From Pseudarthrobacter sulfonivorans (lineage in GTDB: Bacteria > Actinomycetota > Actinomycetes > Actinomycetales > Micrococcaceae): 64,000 nucleotides of DNA. Each line of letters opens with the position of its first letter. The stretch's first letter is position 1. Where the stretch lies: positions 1-64,000 of the forward strand of contig NZ_JANFCZ010000001.1 in assembly GCF_024391045.1 (NCBI RefSeq), in the 5' to 3' direction. Position numbers and translations under genes: made by a program. Positions 33,449 through 42,800 of the stretch are shown in pieces. Under the pieces are notes generated by a model. The model had not been told where the DNA came from and did no database searches. It saw nothing but the letters and a program-made list of their open reading frames with translations.

Positions 33449-34693
33449 ATGACTGACACCACCACCGTCGCCCTCGCCAACGGTATCGAGGTCCCCGCGG
33501 ACTTCGTCACCGAGCACATCGCCCTCTACAAGGACTACCACCGCGCGCCGGAGCTGTCCTCAGAAGAGCACCGCACCGCGGAAGCGATCGAGGCGCGGCT
33601 GACCGACCTGGGAATCGAGCATTTCCGCTCCGGCGGTACCGGCGTCGTCGGCCTCCTCACCAACGGCGAGGGCCCGGTGGTGGGCTTCCGCGCCGACACG
33701 GACGGCCTGCCCATCGCCGAGGCCACCGGACTGGACTACGCGAGCACCGCCACCGGCACCCTGCCCGACGGCAGCGAGGCACCCACCATGCACGGCTGCG
33801 GGCACGACACCCACATCACCGCCGCCCTGGCCGCTGCGCAGTACCTCACTGCGAACCGCGACGCCTGGCACGGGACCGTGGTGCTCCTCTTCCAGCCCGG
33901 CGAGGAAACCGCATGGGGCGCCAAGGCAATGGTCGACGACGGACTCTGGGACCGTGCGCCGCGCCCCGAGGTGGTCCTCGCCCAGCACGTGATGCCCCTC
34001 GAGGCAGGCAAGTTCTGGCTCCGCCCGGGCAACATGGCCAGCCTCGCGGACTCCTGGCGGATCACCGTCCGCGGCCGCCAGGCCCACGGCTCCCAGCCGG
34101 AGAAATCCCTCGACCCCATCGTCGCGGCCGCCTCCATGGTGCTCCGCCTGCAGACCATCGTCTCGCGCGAGCTCGCCCCCATCACGCCGGCCGTGGTCAC
34201 CGTGGGCACCTTCCACGCCGGCCTCAAGGAAAACATCATCCCGGAGACCGCCGAGTTCAGCGTCAATGTGCGCACCCCCGACGAGGATGTCCGCGCCCAC
34301 GTCCTGGCCTCCATCCGCCGCATCGTCGCCGCCGAGGCCGCCGCCTCCGGCATCGACGAGCCCGCCATCGTGGAGATCAACCGCTTCCCGCGCCTCTTCA
34401 ACGACGCGGAGCACACCGCTCGCGCCACCGCCGCGCTCGAAGCCGCGTATGGCGCCGGTTCCGTCATTGCCCAGCCGCTCGGCATGGGCTCCGAGGACGC
34501 CGGCTGGCTGGGCGACGCGATCGGCGTCCCCGTGGTGTTCTGGTCCTTCGGCGCGTTCCCCGCCGAGGCCTTCGCCGACGGCGCCGCGCCCGCCGGCAAC
34601 CACTCGCCGCAGTTCGCGCCCGACGCCGAGCTCGCCGTGATCAACGGCACCGGCGCCGCACTCGCGGTGCTGCTCGAGTACCTGGGCAAGTAG
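33449..34693 (+). CDS. M20-family amidohydrolase (IAA/hippurate hydrolase type)
   Basis: 414 residues from ATG 33449. The M20D features are in order: YHRAPELSSEEHRTAEAIEARL, VVGFRADTDGLPIAEATGLDY, the metal-site MHGCGHDTHITAALAAA, LFQPGEETAWGAKAMVDDG with the Glu pair, the dimerisation lid (WRITVRGRQAHGSQPEKSLDPIVAA), and a C-terminal GSEDAGWL ligand. Such enzymes hydrolyse N-acyl amino acids, hippurate or auxin conjugates in the cytosol with two Mn or Zn ions. The gene is third in an operon with two membrane proteins and is followed by a double-Lrp regulator, consistent with import and cleavage of an amide-linked substrate. Confidence 0.9.
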   Translation: MTDTTTVALANGIEVPADFVTEHIALYKDYHRAPELSSEEHRTAEAIEARLTDLGIEHFRSGGTGVVGLLTNGEGPVVGFRADTDGLPIAEATGLDYASTATGTLPDGSEAPTMHGCGHDTHITAALAAAQYLTANRDAWHGTVVLLFQPGEETAWGAKAMVDDGLWDRAPRPEVVLAQHVMPLEAGKFWLRPGNMASLADSWRITVRGRQAHGSQPEKSLDPIVAAASMVLRLQTIVSRELAPITPAVVTVGTFHAGLKENIIPETAEFSVNVRTPDEDVRAHVLASIRRIVAAEAAASGIDEPAIVEINRFPRLFNDAEHTARATAALEAAYGAGSVIAQPLGMGSEDAGWLGDAIGVPVVFWSFGAFPAEAFADGAAPAGNHSPQFAPDAELAVINGTGAALAVLLEYLGK

Positions 34694-34698
34694 GTGAC

Positions 34699-34730
34699 GT
34701 ACGACGGCGGGTGCGCATCCGCCGTCGTAC
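34699..34730 (+). terminator. Terminator-like hairpin, copy C of the recurring motif
   Basis: Perfect 12-bp arms GTACGACGGCGG and CCGCCGTCGTAC around GTGCGCAT, five bases after the amidohydrolase stop. Same core as the hairpins at 21025 and 25471. Confidence 0.7.
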
Positions 34731-34793
34731 GCTCGCCTGAAGCGCCGGGGAGGTTGTCCGGGAGAGGCCAGACGGGATGGAAGGATGGTACGC

Positions 34794-35783
34794 ATGCTCG
34801 ACGACCTTGACCGCCAGATCGTGGCGGCCCTCATCCGCAACGGCCGGGCGCCGTGGCGGCTCATCGCGGAAGTGCTGGGGCAGCAGGAGCGCACCGTGGC
34901 CCGCCGCGGCAACAGGCTGCTCGCGTCCGGGGAAGTGCGGGTCCAGTCGTTCCCAAGCCCCGGTGCGCTGGCGCCCGTGGACCTGTACCTGCTTCGTGTC
35001 GCCGCCGCACCGTCGGCCGTCGCGACGATCGGGACCTGGCTTGCCGAACGGCCGGAGACGCACTGGATCAGCGCGCTGGCCGGGGCGAGCGAATGCGTCG
35101 TTGAGCTCTTCCTCGAGCCCGACGCCGTGGGTCCGTTCCTGTACGGCGAACTCGCCGCGCTCGACGGCGTCCGCGACCTCTCGCTCGAGCCGATCTTTGA
35201 GTACTACCGCACGGTCTCAGGCTGGCGGCCTGACGTCCTCACCCCGGAACAGTACGAGGCACTCAGCCCCTCCGAACACCCGCAGTTCGCCACCCGGTAC
35301 ACGGAACTCGGGATGCCGCAGCTCGACGAGCAGAACCGTGCCCTGGCCGAACTCCTGCGCGCCAACGGCCGCATCACCATCGACGAACTGGCCGCAGGGC
35401 TGGGGGTGTCCAAAGCCACCGCCAGCCGGCGGCTCGAAACCCTCATCGACGACGGCGCCGTGTATGTCCGTGCCGTCCTGGACCCCTCAGCCATCGGGTA
35501 CCCCGTCGAGGGGATCCTGACCGTGCGCGCCGAGGCTGCAGCCCTGGATGCCGCCGGCCGGTACGTCGCCGACCTCCCCGCCAGCCGCTGGGCCGCCAAC
35601 ATCGCCGGCACCATCCTCGTCCAAACCGCCACCCGGACCCTCGCGGAACTGCGCGGGGTCATGGAAGGGATCGCGGCGCATCCCGGCGTGACCGGCGTGG
35701 ACCTCTCGCTGGTGGCAGGGATCTACAAGCGCAGCACGGTTGCCTACGTGGACGGCAAGCTCCCGCTTCTTCAGGCCGGCTGA
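34794..35783 (+). CDS. Double-domain Lrp/AsnC-family regulator
   Basis: 329 residues from ATG 34794 (GGAAGG 9 bases before); ATG 34785 would add three residues. Two Lrp-like halves follow each other: HTH 1 LDDLDRQIVAALIRNGRAPWRLIAEVLG with an effector-type domain (VDLYLLRVAAAPSAVATIGTWL), and HTH 2 LDEQNRALAELLRANGRITIDELAAGLGVSKATASRRLETL with a second (VEGILTVRAEAAALDAAGRYV). Tandem Lrp proteins of this size are typical of actinobacteria. It most likely controls the upstream DUF5058-amidohydrolase operon, and perhaps the MHS transporter that converges on it. Confidence 0.88.
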   Translation: MLDDLDRQIVAALIRNGRAPWRLIAEVLGQQERTVARRGNRLLASGEVRVQSFPSPGALAPVDLYLLRVAAAPSAVATIGTWLAERPETHWISALAGASECVVELFLEPDAVGPFLYGELAALDGVRDLSLEPIFEYYRTVSGWRPDVLTPEQYEALSPSEHPQFATRYTELGMPQLDEQNRALAELLRANGRITIDELAAGLGVSKATASRRLETLIDDGAVYVRAVLDPSAIGYPVEGILTVRAEAAALDAAGRYVADLPASRWAANIAGTILVQTATRTLAELRGVMEGIAAHPGVTGVDLSLVAGIYKRSTVAYVDGKLPLLQAG

Positions 35784-35796
35784 TTCCTTCCAACAG

Positions 35797-35859
35797 CAAC
35801 GCGGGGTCACTCCCTGCCCGATGAAGTCGCCTCATCGGGCAGGGAGTGACCCCGCGTTG
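35797..35859. repeat. Perfect 28-bp inverted repeat
   Basis: Left arm 35797-35824 begins CAACGCGGGGTCACTCCC; right arm 35832-35859 is its exact complement and ends GGGAGTGACCCCGCGTTG. The loop is 7 bases. It sits between the convergent Lrp and MHS genes. It may end both transcripts, but the length and perfection exceed ordinary terminators, and there is no T-run; a mobile REP or MITE-like element is an alternative. Confidence 0.75.
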
Positions 35860-35866
35860 GATGTGG

Positions 35867-37255
35867 TTATGGGCGGACGGCGCCTGCCAGTTCTGTGGAG
35901 CTGTCATCGGAGTTCACTTTGTCCGCCTCGCCGAGATCCTTTTCCTTCGACTCTTTAGCGAGGTAGGTGGCGACGATGCTGATCAGGCAGATACCTGCCA
36001 CAAAGAGGGCAACCATCGGGTAGTTGTTGCCATTGCCGGTGGCCAGAATTGAGATGGCGATTAGCGGGGCAAAGCCTGAGCCGATTGTCGACCCGAGTTG
36101 GTAGCCCAGGGAGGCGCCTGAATACCGGTTTCCGGTGCCGAACATTTCGGCGATGAAGGACGCCAGGGGTCCGAAGATGGCCGAGTGAATCAGCGCGTTT
36201 CCTACCAGCAGCGCCACAAGGCAAAGCCACGTGTTGCCCGTGCTGAAGGAATAGAGCATGGGGTAGGCGAAGAGCAGACCCACGGTGGAGCCCCCAAGAA
36301 TTACCGCACGGCGTCCCACCTTGTCCGAAAGTGCCCCAAAGAACGGCATTGAGACGACGTGGACAATGGCGGCCACTGCCTGGACCATGAGCGCGTCCGG
36401 AACGGAGACGCCATTCTTGGTCATCATGGAAAGAGCGAATGTGCCCATGAGCGCCAGGTAGACGAAGGCGCCGACTGAACTGAACGCCGAGATGGCCACG
36501 GCCTTCGGGTACTTCGTCAGAACGATCCACAGCGGCGAACGGACCTTCCCGCTCTTGTTCTTCTCCGCTTCCTCCATCATTTCCTTGAAGAGCGGGGACT
36601 CCTGGACGGAAAGGCGAACCCAGAGGCCTACGGCCACGAGGAGTGCACTGAACAGGAAGGGAATGCGCCAGCCCCAGGCGAAGAACTGTTCGTCCGTCAT
36701 GACGGTCCGGACGCCCAGGACGATGGTGGTTGAGAGCAGGGTGCCAGTGGCGGCGCCAACGTTAGCGATGCTCGACGCGAAGCCGCGGCGGCCCTTGGGC
36801 GCGTGTTCCAGGGCCAGCAGTGCTGCGCCGCCCCATTCGCCACCCACGGCGATGCCCTGCAGCAACCGCAGGGCCACAAGAAGGATGGGCGCCGCGAGGC
36901 CGATCATTTCAGCCGGCGGAATCAGCCCGATCAGCACGCTGACGCCGCCCATAAGGGACATGGTGATCACCAGCATGGACTTGCGGCCCACTTTGTCGCC
37001 AAAATGGCCGAAGATTATTCCGCCAAGGGGACGGGCGACGTAACCCACGGCGAGCGTCGCGAACGATGCGAGCAGGCCTCCGAGGTCGCCGGCGCCGGCA
37101 AAGAACACCTTTGAAAAGACGCCCAGGCTTGCGATGACGCCGTAAAGGAGGAAGTCGTAATATTCGATGGAACTTCCCAGGTACCCGGAAAGTATGACCT
37201 TCTTCAACTGGGGCGAAAGTTTTTTATCATTAGTGGTTTGCATGCCGGTAGCCAT
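35867..37255 (-). CDS. MFS transporter, MHS family
   Basis: 462 residues from ATG 37255 (GGAG four bases before); an upstream ATG at 37324 is in frame. Family marks: GSSIEYYDFLLYGVIASL in helix 1, VARPLGGIIFGHFGDKVGRKS in loop 2-3, IAVGGEWGGAALLALEH in helix 5, FGALSDKVGRRAV in the later loop. It has 12 predicted helices and a polar C-terminal tail. This second MHS symporter is not a close copy of the one at 19.6 kb. Its neighbour, the Lrp regulator, converges on it, and a dyad at 37381-37400 lies in its promoter. Substrate unknown, likely an organic acid. Confidence 0.9.
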   Translation of the reverse strand: MATGMQTTNDKKLSPQLKKVILSGYLGSSIEYYDFLLYGVIASLGVFSKVFFAGAGDLGGLLASFATLAVGYVARPLGGIIFGHFGDKVGRKSMLVITMSLMGGVSVLIGLIPPAEMIGLAAPILLVALRLLQGIAVGGEWGGAALLALEHAPKGRRGFASSIANVGAATGTLLSTTIVLGVRTVMTDEQFFAWGWRIPFLFSALLVAVGLWVRLSVQESPLFKEMMEEAEKNKSGKVRSPLWIVLTKYPKAVAISAFSSVGAFVYLALMGTFALSMMTKNGVSVPDALMVQAVAAIVHVVSMPFFGALSDKVGRRAVILGGSTVGLLFAYPMLYSFSTGNTWLCLVALLVGNALIHSAIFGPLASFIAEMFGTGNRYSGASLGYQLGSTIGSGFAPLIAISILATGNGNNYPMVALFVAGICLISIVATYLAKESKEKDLGEADKVNSDDSSTELAGAVRP

Positions 37256-37380
37256 GGCGCTCCAAGGTGCATCGAAGGGTGTGAGGGAAAGCCTCAGTGC
37301 TTTCCCCGAAAATCTGTCCGTCATCAGTGACGGCAGTCACCTAGGGCGTTCCCCATAGTAGGAGCGTTATTCTAGAAAGA

Positions 37381-37400
37381 CCTAATAGCTATAGATTAGG
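37381..37400. promoter_or_regulatory. Dyad CCTAAT-N8-ATTAGG upstream of the MHS gene
   Basis: Perfect 6-bp arms in an AT-rich patch about 125 bases before ATG 37255, a plausible operator for a GntR- or TetR-type protein. The inner bases (AGCTATAG) are themselves nearly palindromic. Confidence 0.4.
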
Positions 37401-37458
37401 ACTCCTCAAATATGAATCTTGCCGGTGGGACGGCGATGACCATTCAAGCGGGCGTTGG

Positions 37459-38532
37459 CTAGGACTGCCGGCGCGGGCGGACCAGCGTGGTCCACAGGTG
37501 CCAGAGCATCGCGACGAGCGTGGCCAGGTAGGCTGCGACTGCCAGCCAGAGTTCCGCCCTGCCGATCCCCGCGACCACGGGCAGATGGTCGGCCCTGCCC
37601 AGGTAGATTCCGGCGACGGCGTACATGCCCAGGGGGAAGATGACGCTCCAGAGGCCGGGTTCGTAGGACAGCGGCACCCGGTGGATGATGTGCCGCCACC
37701 ACCCGGCCGCAATGAGGACGGGAAAGAGCCACGACGCGAAGGACCAGAACACCACCGAGGCGCCAGCCACCAGCCCCCGGGTCACGTCCACCATGGGCGC
37801 GCCGGCCATCTCCACGATCCGGGCGCCGGCCAGGACGCTGATGGCCATGGCGCCCATGGAGACGAAGTACTGGGGCCGGAGGTCCTCCGGCCGGATGGGG
37901 TAGGTCATCAGCCGCAGCGAGACGAAGACCCCCACCGCCGCGTACAGGATGAGGCCCACCGACCAGGCCACCACGGCCACGAGCGCCAGGGCCGGGCGCC
38001 AGTCCGGGCCGGCGAGCGGCTCAACCGACGCCGCTGCCACGGACACGGACTGGCTGGCCACGCACCAGATGAACCAGCTGCCATTGGCGTCCTTGACCAC
38101 GGGCCGCTCATCCCGCCCCAGCACGGCAGTCCACGGCACAACATAGCCCAGCACCAACCACGCGAGCACCGCCACTGACAGGAGCCCCGCCGTCGTGCCT
38201 TGCCACCCCGCCATGCCCAGCCGCACGCCGAGCACATTGGCCCCGGCGATGAACGTGAAGAAACCGAACGCCCGGGCGGGGTCCAGGAAGTCGCGGCGCA
38301 TTGCCGCCGGGAACCGGAACAGCCGGAACAGGCTCAGCGCCAGGATCACCACGAAGGAGACTGCACACACCGCCAGCAATGCAACGGACAGTTCATGGAA
38401 GCCCTCGAGTTCCAGCCCCACCGAGATGATGCCGCTGGCCATGGTGAGGGCGAAATACCCCGGCGTGAGGGTCCGCACCGCCTGCGCCGCGCGGGAGCCG
38501 AAGGAAGCCGGAACAGCGGCAGGGGTGTTCAT
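37459..38532 (-). CDS. TDT family (TehA/SLAC1-like) transporter, last cistron of the Wadjet operon
   Basis: 357 residues, ten predicted membrane helices. The opening TLTPGYFALTMASGIISVGLE is the TehA/SLAC1 family signature, and later segments (PARAFGFFTFIAGANVLGVR, YEPGLWSVIFPLGMYAVAGIYLG) agree. Family members are anion channels or dicarboxylate/tellurite-linked transporters. Its ATG overlaps the jetD stop codon as ATGA (38529-38532), the same kind of junction as inside jetABC, so it is translated from the Wadjet transcript. Whether it takes part in defence is unknown; it could simply have been captured. Confidence 0.88.
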   Translation of the reverse strand: MNTPAAVPASFGSRAAQAVRTLTPGYFALTMASGIISVGLELEGFHELSVALLAVCAVSFVVILALSLFRLFRFPAAMRRDFLDPARAFGFFTFIAGANVLGVRLGMAGWQGTTAGLLSVAVLAWLVLGYVVPWTAVLGRDERPVVKDANGSWFIWCVASQSVSVAAASVEPLAGPDWRPALALVAVVAWSVGLILYAAVGVFVSLRLMTYPIRPEDLRPQYFVSMGAMAISVLAGARIVEMAGAPMVDVTRGLVAGASVVFWSFASWLFPVLIAAGWWRHIIHRVPLSYEPGLWSVIFPLGMYAVAGIYLGRADHLPVVAGIGRAELWLAVAAYLATLVAMLWHLWTTLVRPRRQS

Positions 38533-39869
38533 GGGTCCAAGTTTAGGGATTCCGTGTGCGGAGCATCGCGGCTGAGTCTTTTCAGCGCCCAGTCCCAGTT
38601 GACCAGCTCCTGCTCAAGGCGGACGCCGGTGCCGAACCTGCCGTTGCCCAGCCCGACGTACATCGCACTCTCTTCCGGCGTCAGCCGGCTCAGGGCTGCC
38701 GTCGACGGCGCCGGCTCGGCCACCCATGCATCCCGGTGCGCCAGCAGGGTCTCCTCATCCATCAGCACGCTCTGAACATGGGGGTGCACTGCCCGCAGCT
38801 GGTCCAGGATGCGGAAGCCGTGGGTATCGACGTCGCCCCAGTAGAGGATCCTGCAGTCCCGCAGCCAGTCGGCGTGCCGCAGCGAACTGAACCCGTAGCC
38901 GCCCCCATACAGCGCCAGTGTCCCGGCCTGCTCCGGCAGCGCCAGGAAATTCACCTGGTTTTCCGTGGCGATCACCGTATCCACCATCAGCCGCAGGGAA
39001 GTGAAGGCCTCCGCCGTGACGGTAACGTCCCGGGCACCGGCGAACTGGCCGGCATTCGGGTCCAGGAGCCGGAACCGCACCAGCTCCGGCGGATGCAGGA
39101 ATCCGTGCCGCCGCGCAAAACGGGCCGCCGGTGTCCGGCCGGCGCCCTCCTCCAAGGCCGCGTCCCCCTCCCCGAAATCGGACGGGGGCCCCTCCACGGT
39201 TTCGGCCCCAGCGTCCGTGCCCGGATTCGCGTCCGCGTCCGGATTCGCCTCCGCGTCCGGTCTGCCAGCAGCAGGCCCGACCGCGGCCAGCAGCTGATCG
39301 ATGACCTGCCGGTGACGCTCGACAAACTTGGTGTGCACGCCGGCCATGCTGAGCTGCCGGACGTAAATGCCGGGCTCGGGGTTCTCCCGGAGCCAGAGAG
39401 CCACCCGGCCCGCCGTCAGTGCGTCCGACCCCAGCTCCAGCAGCTTGTGGTGCCGTTTCAGCGCCCAGCCGCGGAACAAAGGATGCAGCCGGCACAGCTC
39501 CCCGGCTAGCTCCATAAAACCGGCAGCCTCCCGGGCCTTGCCGATAAACGCAAGCTCGTCCTCCACCGCGGCGAAAACGGCCGCCGCCGGCAGCTGGTTG
39601 GAACCCACCGTGGTGCGCCCCACTTCGGCAGTCTCCAGCGTGAATGGCCCGACGGCGGCAAAAAGCTCCGCCGCCCACGCACGGGCCGCAGCATAATCCC
39701 GCAGGAGGGCCGCCGCCGTCGGACGTTTCAGCGGACGACGGCGGGGGTACAGTCCGCCGGGTTCCAGCACCTCCCGGAGCAGCGCACCGCTGCTCCACGC
39801 CTTCTGTGATTGCTCGCGCAGGTCGGCCAGGGTGGTCCAGCCGTGGGCGCCGCGTGCGTCACCGCCCAT
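38529..39869 (-). CDS. jetD: Wadjet system nuclease subunit JetD (DUF3322/DUF2220)
   Basis: 446 residues. N-terminal DUF3322 (LADLREQSQKAWSSGALLREVLEPGGLYPRRRPLKRPTA spans it) and C-terminal DUF2220/Toprim part. The Toprim residues are present: E303 in VIATENQVNF and the D346-x-D348 pair in YWGDVDTHGFRIL. In Wadjet, JetD cuts circular plasmid DNA after the SMC motor JetABC has extruded it into a loop. The central Asp/Ala-rich run DAEANPDADANPGTDAGAE near residues 205-225 is an extra linker. The start ATG 39869 overlaps jetC by 11 bases, and the stop overlaps the next gene as ATGA. Confidence 0.93.
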   Translation of the reverse strand: MGGDARGAHGWTTLADLREQSQKAWSSGALLREVLEPGGLYPRRRPLKRPTAAALLRDYAAARAWAAELFAAVGPFTLETAEVGRTTVGSNQLPAAAVFAAVEDELAFIGKAREAAGFMELAGELCRLHPLFRGWALKRHHKLLELGSDALTAGRVALWLRENPEPGIYVRQLSMAGVHTKFVERHRQVIDQLLAAVGPAAGRPDAEANPDADANPGTDAGAETVEGPPSDFGEGDAALEEGAGRTPAARFARRHGFLHPPELVRFRLLDPNAGQFAGARDVTVTAEAFTSLRLMVDTVIATENQVNFLALPEQAGTLALYGGGYGFSSLRHADWLRDCRILYWGDVDTHGFRILDQLRAVHPHVQSVLMDEETLLAHRDAWVAEPAPSTAALSRLTPEESAMYVGLGNGRFGTGVRLEQELVNWDWALKRLSRDAPHTESLNLDP

Positions 39870-42800
39870 GCCGGTCCTTTTCCGCGCGGTATTCCTGGAT
39901 GGTCATGTTCCGCAGCTGGGAATCGTCGCCGTTGGTGTTGGCTACGAAACCCACGTGCGAGACGAACGGTTCGATCACGTGGATCTTCTGCAGGGGAGTG
40001 ACAATAAGCAGCTGAAGCTTCATGCGCTGAAACAGCTCCAACCCGTACCGTGCGGATTCGTCCGAACCCCGGCCGAACGCCTCGTCAATGACCACGAACC
40101 GGAAACTCCGGCCACTGCCCGCATTCCTGCCGGCGCTCTTGCCGGACCCCAGCCCGAACTGGAACGCCAGCGCCGCGGCCAGGATGGTGTACGCCAGCTT
40201 CTCCTTCTGCCCGCCGGACTTGCCGCCCGAATCGGTGAAATGCTCGTACTCCTCGCCGGTTTCCGTCCACTTCTCCGAGGCCGAGAACGTGAACCAGTTC
40301 CGCACATCGGTGACCTTCGCGGTCCATTTCCTGTCGAGGTCCGTTAGCCCTTCCCGTCCCCGGAACCGGTCGATGAGCCGCTCCACCTGCAGGTACTTCT
40401 GCTCGGAGTACTGGTCGTCGTCGCCGATGGTTCCTTCCGAGCAGGCCCGCAGGTCGTTGCCGAACTCGCGCACGTCCTGGTCCGACGTCTGCTGGTGCTC
40501 CAGCTGGATGTGGCGGCCGGTGTTGTACGGAATGCCCGCCAACGACTCGTTGATCTCGCCGATCCGCTTCACGATGTCCTGCCGCTGGCTGTCCAGGTAC
40601 GCGTTGAAGGCCACCACCTCGCGGATGGTGTTCTGGTTCAGCAAATCCTTGAACTGGTTCTCGAACCGCGGCAGGTCGTTGCCCTCCAGCTGCTCCAGCA
40701 GCCGGCTGTAGTCCGCCGCGGCTTCCAGTGCGGCGTCAAAATCGGTGGTCTCGTTGGGGTACCTGTTCCGGAAGTCCGCCATTTGCCGGACCGTGTTTTC
40801 GCCGGCCCGCGCTATCCGCCTGGCCAGCGCATCGATGGTGTCCGTGAGACCGCCCCGCACGGCACTTTCCACGGTGCCCGTGGTCCGGTAGGTGAGGGTT
40901 TTGCCGCCGAGCGCGGCTTCGGTGAGGCGTCCGACGGCGGCCAGAACCACGGCGTCGTCCGTCACCGGCGTCTCGGTCAGGACGCCGCGGCACTCCTCGA
41001 TGGCCTCGGCGATGTCCCTGGCGTCCTTCTCGTTGGCGCCGAGCCGCTGCTGCAGTTTGCCCGACTTGTCCTCAAACCGTTCCAGGTCTTCGGCGACCTG
41101 CGTCTGCTTGGCCATCAGCTGCCGCAGGACATCACTGGTGGTCTCCAGCGCGCGCTTCTCCGCCTTCAAATCCTCGATGCTGCGCGCCGTGGCCTGCCAG
41201 CTGATCTCGCCGAATTCCTTCACCGAGCTCACCAGGCCGAGCTGCCGGTTCTGCCGCCCCAGGCCGCCGAGTGCGTCGTTGACCCGCTGCAGCTGGCCCG
41301 CCACCACCTTCAGCCGGCCCTGCAAGTCATCCTGCTCACTGCGGAACCGGGCGATCTTGTCGTGGTTGTCCCAGCCCAGCACGTAGTTGCGCCGGTCCGC
41401 CAGGTCCTTCCGGTCATCCTTCTCGTGCCGGCCCCGGCCGCCCTTGAGCTGGCCGTTGGCGGTCAACGCCTTGGGGTAGCGGCGGAAGTCCGCGAGGTTT
41501 TCGCAGCAGAAGTAGTCGAACCGGTTGCTGAGTTCGTCCTGCAGGAAGTCCCGGAACGGCGTGCCCTGCTTGATGGCGATTTTGGCCGCAAGAGTACCCG
41601 GCTCCGCGGCCTTCGGAGCGTAGGTATCGCCGATCCTCAGGTAGACGAGTCGGCCGCGCAGGTTGTTGGCGTCCACCCAGCTACTGACCTCGGGGTAGTG
41701 CTCAGCCGGCACCAGGAGGGAGAGGGCGAACCCGTGCAGAGTGCGTTCCGCGGCCCCTTCCCAGGCGGACTCACCGTCGCGGATTTTGAGGAGCTCACCC
41801 ACGTAGGGTAGCTCGGAGTCCTTGATTCCGGTTCCTTCGCAGAGCCGGCGGCGGATATCCAGCTGCGGGAGCGGGATCAGGTTGCGCCGGGCCTGCAGGC
41901 TGGTGAGCTCGGCGGTGATGTCTGCGGCCTGATTGGTCAGGACGGTCCGTGTCATGGTCAGCTCGGTGCGCTGGTCCTGCAACTCGTCCGACGCCCTGCC
42001 CAGTTCTGCCTCCACCTCGGCGAGCCGTGCCCGGTTCGCATCAAACAGTATCCGGTCCTCGGGCGCCTGCAGCCCCAGCTCGGATGCGGCAGCGGCGTAG
42101 TCCTCGAAGCGCTGCCGCTGCGCCGCGGACTCTGCCGCGAGCCGGGCAAGGTCGGCGTCGATCGCGGCGAGCCGGCCGCCGCCGTTGGTGCGGATGTCCT
42201 CCTCCACGCCAGCCAGGTCCCGCCGCAGCTGTTTGATGTCACCGGTCAGGCGGGCCGAGTCCTCATGGAGCCGGGCGCCCGTCCGCTCCAACTCGAGCTG
42301 ATGCTCCAGACTCAGCTGCAGTTTCCGGTCCGTGAACCACGGGCGCAGCTGGTCCCGCTGCTTCCGGGCCAGGAGATCCTCGGCACTGAGCGTGGCGTGC
42401 TGAGCGGCGCCGGCCCTGATGGGCGTCAGCAGCGTGATCTGGTCCTTGGCGCGGAGGACGGCGTCGTGGGCCTTCTTGAGATCGTCAAAGTGGTGGATCA
42501 GGTTGGTGATGCGGTTAGCGACGCCGTCTTCTTCCAGCATGTTGCCGCGTACGAACGAGGTGATGTTTTCCACCTGCTTCATGGACACTGTGCGGTGGAA
42601 CAGCTCCATGGCCTGGTTGCCGCTGATGCCGAACTGCCGCTTAAACGCAGCCGAGTACGGCTCAAAGGAGTCATGGACCGAGGCTCCCGCAGCGCGGAGT
42701 TTCTTCTTCAGCTTCAGCGGGTCCTGGCCGAAGTTGCTGAAATCGGCGGCGATGGACTGCTCCGCCTCCGCGAGAGAGTAGAAACGGTTGGGCTGCCCCG

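Noticed and set aside
33560-34912. 450-codon minus-strand frame
   Set aside because: Antisense to the M20 amidohydrolase; composition is shadow-like.
21745-39730. Recurrence of CGCCGTCGGACGTT near 21.7, 27.7 and 39.7 kb
   Set aside because: Two of the three are inside coding sequence and the string is short for this composition; not convincing as a repeat family.
40495-41811. 438-codon plus-strand frame
   Set aside because: Antisense to jetC, which has intact ATPase motifs.
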